Made by a program: the position numbers and the translations under genes. A stretch of DNA of 9,685 nt, from positions 1 through 9,685 of the forward strand of contig CAJXDX010000059.1 of NCBI GenBank assembly GCA_913052275.1, in the 5' to 3' direction. Below the pieces are notes generated by a model. The model was not told the DNA's origin. It did not search any database and saw only the letters and a program-made list of their open reading frames with translations. This document shows, in pieces, positions 5,686 to 9,685 of this stretch; position 1 is the first letter of the stretch, and the number at the start of each line of letters is the position of its first letter. Source of the DNA: an uncultured Pseudomonadota bacterium (GTDB lineage: Bacteria > SAR324 > NAC60-12).

Positions 5686-7155
5686 GTGTCCCGAAAAAAT
5701 AAAGTAGACCTGATTATACGCAACGCACGTATCATCGACGGTACTGGAGGACCTTCGGAATTTGGTGATGTAGCAGTACTGGATGACCGTCTGCATGCCG
5801 TGGGGAATTTAGGTCCCCTTTCCGCAAGCTATGAAATTGATTGCGGTGGAATGGTGATAAGTCCAGGTTTTGTTGATACTCACACTCATGATGACCGTGT
5901 GTTGATTTCTGATCCTCAAATGAGCTGCAAAGTCAGCCAGGGTGTTACAACCGTCGTTGCCGGTAACTGCGGATGCAGTCTTGCTCCTCTACAGATAGAT
6001 CATCGTCCTCCACCGCCTCTGGATTTACTGGTAGATCATCAGGATCAACTTTTTGCAGGTTTCAGCGATTATTTGCAGGCATTAGACAGCGAGCCTCCGT
6101 CCCTGAATGCTGTTTTTCAGGTAGGGCATACTACGCTTCGAGCTGATGTCATGGATTCTTTTGATCGGCCTGCTACAGTGAGTGAAATGCAGGAAATGCG
6201 GGGCAAGCTGGAGGAATCCCTGGAATCAGGTGCATGCGGAATGAGTACAGGTCTTTTTTATCAGCCTGCTAAAGCTGCCTTAACATCTGAAATAGTTGAG
6301 CTTGCTCACGTGCTGCATAAACATGGGGCTATTCACACAACACACATGCGTAATGAAGGAGACGGGATTGCGGATTCGCTGCGCGAAACTTTTTCTATCG
6401 GTTCTGAAGCAGAGGTTCCGGTAGTCATTTCTCATCACAAATGTGGAGGTGAAGCTAATTTTGGACGATCCACTGAAACACTTGCCTTAATTGAACAAGC
6501 AGGAAAAGGACAGGAAATAGGGCTTGATGCATATCCTTACACAGCCAGCTCCACTGTTCTTGATGCCCAGGATCTGCATCAGACAAAAAAAGTTTTGATA
6601 ACATGGTCAGAACCAATGCCGGAAGCTGCAGGAAGGGAACTTTCTGAAATCGCGATGGAAATGGGTGTAGGCCCGAAAGATGCGGTAAAAGCACTTATAC
6701 CGGGAGGCGGTGTTTTCTTTATGATGGACGAAGAAGATGTACGAAATATACTGTCATTCCCGAGAACAATGATAGGTTCTGATGGACTGCCTTCAGATAA
6801 ACATCCACATCCACGGCTCTGGGGCACTTTCCCGCGGGTGCTTGGACATTATGTCCGTGATATTAAATTGTTCAGTCTGGAGGAAGCAGTACGTAAAATG
6901 ACTTCCCTTCCTGCGGCATGTTTTGGATTAAAACACCGTGGAGTGCTAAAATCCGGGAATTATGCTGATTTAGTAATTTTTGATCCTGACTGCATTGCTG
7001 ATACCGCAACTTATGATAATCCCATCAGTCCTTGCAAAGGCATCCAACATGTCATGGTTAACGGTCGATTCGTCTGGAATAACGGAAACCACACAGGAAA
7101 TCGTCCTGGACGTGTTCTTCGTCTTCAAGATCTGGATCAATTCCGTTTTGATTGA
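5686..7155 (+). CDS. N-acyl-D-amino-acid deacylase (D-aminoacylase), zinc amidohydrolase
   Basis: Amidohydrolase-superfamily enzyme that hydrolyses N-acyl-D-amino acids to the D-amino acid and a fatty or short-chain acid in the cytoplasm. Its 489 residues are near the 483 of the Alcaligenes faecalis enzyme. An N-terminal urease-like beta domain leads into the TIM barrel. Metal and catalytic residues are all present: His66 and His68 in DTHTHDD, Cys95 in GNCGCS, His220 in HTTHMRNE, His250 in VVISHHK and Asp366 in IGSDGLPS. Several match the A. faecalis numbering exactly (from memory). The start used is GTG at 5686, because an in-frame TAA lies at 5674-5676. An ATG at 5684 is out of frame and stops after seven codons. 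AAAGG lies immediately upstream, with unusually short spacing. It is probably co-transcribed with the sulfatase-family gene 74 nt upstream. Acyl and amino-acid preference is unknown. Confidence 0.92.
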   Translation: MSRKNKVDLIIRNARIIDGTGGPSEFGDVAVLDDRLHAVGNLGPLSASYEIDCGGMVISPGFVDTHTHDDRVLISDPQMSCKVSQGVTTVVAGNCGCSLAPLQIDHRPPPPLDLLVDHQDQLFAGFSDYLQALDSEPPSLNAVFQVGHTTLRADVMDSFDRPATVSEMQEMRGKLEESLESGACGMSTGLFYQPAKAALTSEIVELAHVLHKHGAIHTTHMRNEGDGIADSLRETFSIGSEAEVPVVISHHKCGGEANFGRSTETLALIEQAGKGQEIGLDAYPYTASSTVLDAQDLHQTKKVLITWSEPMPEAAGRELSEIAMEMGVGPKDAVKALIPGGGVFFMMDEEDVRNILSFPRTMIGSDGLPSDKHPHPRLWGTFPRVLGHYVRDIKLFSLEEAVRKMTSLPAACFGLKHRGVLKSGNYADLVIFDPDCIADTATYDNPISPCKGIQHVMVNGRFVWNNGNHTGNRPGRVLRLQDLDQFRFD

Positions 7156-7171
7156 GTGATAGTGTAAAAGA

Positions 7172-8563
7172 TCAGTTGAGCAGAGCAGAAACCTTATTGA
7201 GGCTTTCTTTTGCATCCCCAAACAGCATCCACGTATTTTCTCTTGTATAGAGAGGATTACCCACTCCAGAATATCCGGTGGCCATACTTCGTTTGAGGGC
7301 AATTACGGTTTTGGCATCCCAGACTTCAAGCACTGGCATTCCGTAAATCGGACTGTTTTCATCATCCAGGGCTCCGGGATTCACGATATCATTTGCTCCA
7401 ATCACTAAAACCACATCGGTATTCTTAAATTCAGAATTGATTTCATCCATTTCATAAACAATGTCATAAGGCAGATTTGCTTCTGCAAGCAGGACATTCA
7501 TGTGACCGGGCAAGCGTCCAGCTACTGGGTGAATGGCAAATTTCACACTGACCTTACGTTTACGCAGGTTCTCAGCAATTTCATGCACGATGTACTGTGC
7601 CTGAGCCACTGCCATACCATATCCTGGAACGACAATAACCTGTTTTGAATTACGAAGCAGGTCCGCTGTTTCCTCGTTTGAAGTAGATTGTACTGTTTTT
7701 CCGTCTTCATCTTTTTCCGCAACTGCAAGTGTTCCTTCTTCCACTCCAAAACCTCCGGCTATAACACTGATGAAGGAACGGTTCATGCCCCTGCACATTA
7801 TATAACTGAGAATAGCCCCGCTGCTTCCAACAAGCGCTCCTGTAATGATAAGCAAATTATTGGAAAGCATAAATCCGGCTGCTGCCGCAGCCCATCCGGA
7901 ATAGCTGTTCAGCATGGAAACAACTACAGGCATATCTGCACCACCAATTGCCATGATCATGTGAATCCCCAGCAGTCCAGCAATGAAGGTGATGGCAAGA
8001 AGGGCTGTAAGTTGCTGCTGATTATCTGAAACAAACCAGAAACCACAGATAACTGCAGCTAATACCATCAGCAGGTCAAGCTGGTGTCGTAAAGGTAAAG
8101 TCAAAGGTTTCCCACTGATACTTCCCCGTAATTTTAAAAATGCTATCACCGAGCCAGTGAATGTGTAGGCACCTATAAATACTCCCAGGACAATTTCAAT
8201 TTGATGAATTATCAGCTCAGAACCGATTTTTTGCCCCTGTTCCAGGTGACTTACAATGCCTACCAGTACTGCTGATGCTCCAACAAAACTGTGGAGTATG
8301 GCTACCAGCTCAGGCATCTCAGTCATTGCTACACGCCGTGCGACAACCAGTCCGATTCCGCCTCCAGCCAGCATAACTGCTATTAAAATCCAGAGGGTGC
8401 CTGTATTTCCAGCAAACAGAGTTGCTGCAACGGCAATTGTCATCCCCAGCATGCCGTACAGGTTCCCGTTTCGAGCTGTTTCCTGATGGGAGAGACCTCT
8501 CAAACTAAGGATGAAAAGTACTCCTGACACAATGTAAGCTACAGTAATTATTCCTTCGGGCAT
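7172..8563 (-). CDS. pntB: Proton-translocating NAD(P) transhydrogenase, beta subunit
   Basis: Inner-membrane beta subunit that, with PntA, uses the proton gradient to drive hydride transfer from NADH to NADP+, giving NADPH. The 463 residues align end to end with E. coli PntB (462), from memory. The N-terminal half is a multi-helix membrane domain. It carries the proton-channel histidine His91 in VAILHSFVG, and Asp210 and Asn219 within GGADMPVVVSMLNSYSGW. A charged linker (about 275-300) leads to the NADP(H)-binding domain III. That domain shows GYGMAVAQAQ from 314, HPVAGRLPGHMNVLLAEA, and IGANDIVNP. No key residue appears lost. The start is the ATG at 8563-8561, with AAAAAGAG about 10 nt upstream as a weak ribosome site. 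It follows pntA by 69 nt and almost certainly shares its transcript. Its 3' end faces the D-aminoacylase gene across 16 nt. Confidence 0.97.
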   Translation of the reverse strand: MPEGIITVAYIVSGVLFILSLRGLSHQETARNGNLYGMLGMTIAVAATLFAGNTGTLWILIAVMLAGGGIGLVVARRVAMTEMPELVAILHSFVGASAVLVGIVSHLEQGQKIGSELIIHQIEIVLGVFIGAYTFTGSVIAFLKLRGSISGKPLTLPLRHQLDLLMVLAAVICGFWFVSDNQQQLTALLAITFIAGLLGIHMIMAIGGADMPVVVSMLNSYSGWAAAAAGFMLSNNLLIITGALVGSSGAILSYIMCRGMNRSFISVIAGGFGVEEGTLAVAEKDEDGKTVQSTSNEETADLLRNSKQVIVVPGYGMAVAQAQYIVHEIAENLRKRKVSVKFAIHPVAGRLPGHMNVLLAEANLPYDIVYEMDEINSEFKNTDVVLVIGANDIVNPGALDDENSPIYGMPVLEVWDAKTVIALKRSMATGYSGVGNPLYTRENTWMLFGDAKESLNKVSALLN

Positions 8564-8632
8564 ATTATTTAAAACTCTTTTTGCAAATAATACAAAATAC
8601 CATGGTATAGATTTCTGAAGTTGCGTATCTGG
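8564..8632 (-). promoter_or_regulatory. pntA-pntB gap with 12-bp palindrome ATACCATGGTAT and a 12-codon mini-frame
   Basis: The 69-nt gap contains the perfect palindrome ATACCATGGTAT at 8597-8608. On the minus strand an ATG inside it (8604-8602) opens a 12-codon frame, MVFCIICKKSFK. Its TAA (8567-8565) ends one base before the pntB ATG. The weak ribosome site of pntB lies inside this mini-frame. A role in translational coupling between pntA and pntB is possible but unproven. No terminator is visible. Confidence 0.3.
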
Positions 8633-9685
8633 TCATTTTCGGAACATTCCCAGCATTCGGTGAGTTACAAGAAATCCTCCTACAATGTTGATTGTGGCAA
8701 TCAATACTGCAATTGCAGGCAAAAAAATCTGATCTTCGGAGAGGTGAATCATTCCCCCTATAACAATGATCCCGCTGATTGCGTTTGTTACGCTCATAAG
8801 CGGAGTGTGCAGGGATGGAGTTACATTCCAGATCACCATGTAGCCCACAAAGCAGGCCAGGACAAATACTGTTAAATGAGAAATTAAAGTGGTGGAACCT
8901 CCAAATCCAATCAGCCCTCCAAGTGCAATAATCAAAGCCAGCATTATGAATTTTGGCCAAATTTTATTTTTAGTTGTTTTGGCGCGTTTTGCCGTAGCTG
9001 CTTCTTCAGTGACAGTTTCCTGCCTTTCAGGCTGAACAGGCTGTTGTGTCTCGGTTACCTGTCTTGCAGGGTCCCAGATAACATTTCCTTGATGTACAAC
9101 CGTGATTGCTCCGGTAATTTCATCTTCCAGGTCAAGCTCGAGTTTCCCGTCCCTGCTGAGATATTGAATCAATTTTGCTGTATTGTTGCTGTATAGCTGA
9201 CTGGCCTGAGTAGGTAAACGGCTGGGAAGATCAGTAAAACCTATGATGATAACTTTTTTGTAGAGACGAAATTCCCCTGGTTTTGTCATTTCACAATTTC
9301 CTCCTTCTTCGGCAGCCAAATCAACTATGATTGATCCAGGAATCATGCTCTCCACCATTTCTTTAGTAATCAGTATTGGTGACTTCTTGCCAGGAACAGC
9401 AGCTGTTGTAATAATGATGTTTACTTCTTTTGCCTGTTCCGCTATCAAATTCATTTCTGCTTCGATGAATTCTTTGCTCATTGTTTTTCCGTAACCCCCA
9501 CTGCCGGTGCCGTCCTCTTTATAGTCAATTTCCAGGTATTCTGCTCCCATGCTTATTACTTCTTCACGCACTGAGGTACGTGTGTCAAATGCCCTTACTA
9601 TTGCTCCCAGGCTTTGTGCACAACCTATTGCAGAAAGTCCCGCTACACCGGCACCGATTACCAGTACTTTAGCTGGAGGGATTTT
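8633..9685 (-). CDS. pntA: Proton-translocating NAD(P) transhydrogenase, alpha subunit (fused type), C-terminal two-thirds
   Basis: Alpha subunit of the membrane transhydrogenase; it binds NAD(H) in the cytoplasm and contributes membrane helices. The 350 visible residues correspond to about residue 160 to the end of E. coli PntA (510, from memory). The reading frame stays open to the window edge, so the N-terminal part lies outside. The fragment opens with the Rossmann motif VLVIGAGVAGL (residues 7-17), and Asp34 in RAFDTR binds the NAD ribose. Then come SMGAEYLE, TTAAVPGKKSP and DLAAEEGGNCE. A charged Gln/Glu-rich linker leads to about four membrane helices, including VFVLACFVGYMVIWNV and HTPLMSVTNAISGIIV. 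The chain ends in THRMLGMFRK, as in E. coli. The dehydrogenase and membrane parts are on one chain, not split into PntAA and PntAB. pntB follows 69 nt downstream. Confidence 0.97.
   Translation of the reverse strand, partial: KIPPAKVLVIGAGVAGLSAIGCAQSLGAIVRAFDTRTSVREEVISMGAEYLEIDYKEDGTGSGGYGKTMSKEFIEAEMNLIAEQAKEVNIIITTAAVPGKKSPILITKEMVESMIPGSIIVDLAAEEGGNCEMTKPGEFRLYKKVIIIGFTDLPSRLPTQASQLYSNNTAKLIQYLSRDGKLELDLEDEITGAITVVHQGNVIWDPARQVTETQQPVQPERQETVTEEAATAKRAKTTKNKIWPKFIMLALIIALGGLIGFGGSTTLISHLTVFVLACFVGYMVIWNVTPSLHTPLMSVTNAISGIIVIGGMIHLSEDQIFLPAIAVLIATINIVGGFLVTHRMLGMFRK

Noticed and set aside
8565..8960. 131-codon frame on the minus strand overlapping the end of pntA
   Set aside because: It lies in an alternative frame of pntA's well-conserved membrane segments and has an implausible composition; only the short mini-frame at its end is worth noting.
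1..9685. Mobile elements, tRNA genes, CRISPR, riboswitches, defence systems
   Set aside because: I looked on both strands and found no transposase, tRNA-like segment, regularly spaced repeats or defence-type protein motif.

Overview
The window is an ordinary bacterial metabolic region of low-to-moderate GC (about 40-45% by eye, not counted). Intergenic DNA is clearly more AT-rich than the genes. It holds seven protein genes, two of them cut by the window edges. I see no RNA gene, insertion sequence, phage gene, CRISPR array or toxin/defence gene. The fused E. coli-type PntA chain (not the split PntAA/PntAB form), the MatB-type malonyl-CoA synthetase and the Rhizobium-like sulfatase/phosphonate hydrolase suggest a proteobacterium-like heterotroph, perhaps marine or soil. 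Taxonomy cannot be fixed from the sequence alone. Most starts lack a strong Shine-Dalgarno sequence.

Layout. Positions 1-419 (minus) are the N-terminal part of a malonyl-CoA synthetase (matB). Upstream of it on the same strand is an amidase-signature hydrolase (631-2088, minus). A 430-bp AT-rich divergent region (2089-2518) with several inverted repeats separates it from a second amidase (2519-3943, plus). That gene is followed, with 90- and 74-nt gaps, by a cytoplasmic sulfatase/phosphonate-monoester-hydrolase family enzyme (4034-5611) and an N-acyl-D-amino-acid deacylase (5686-7155). The last gene meets pntB (7172-8563, minus) tail to tail across 16 nt. pntA (8633 to beyond 9685, minus) lies upstream of pntB.

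How the genes may work together (inference). The central genes form a hydrolase cassette: two Ser-cisSer-Lys amidases, a formylglycine-type sulfo/phospho-ester hydrolase and a zinc D-aminoacylase. It looks suited to scavenging amide-, acyl- and ester-decorated small molecules, including N-acyl-D-amino acids. Amidase 1 next to matB suggests a malonamate/malonate to malonyl-CoA branch, as known for malonamidase E2 and MatB in rhizobia. The proton-translocating transhydrogenase PntAB supplies NADPH and is probably an independent housekeeping unit. I found no clearly new biological system. The points most worth a second look are the mixed active site of the sulfatase-family enzyme, the shared variant nucleophile motif of the two amidases, and the repeat-rich control regions.
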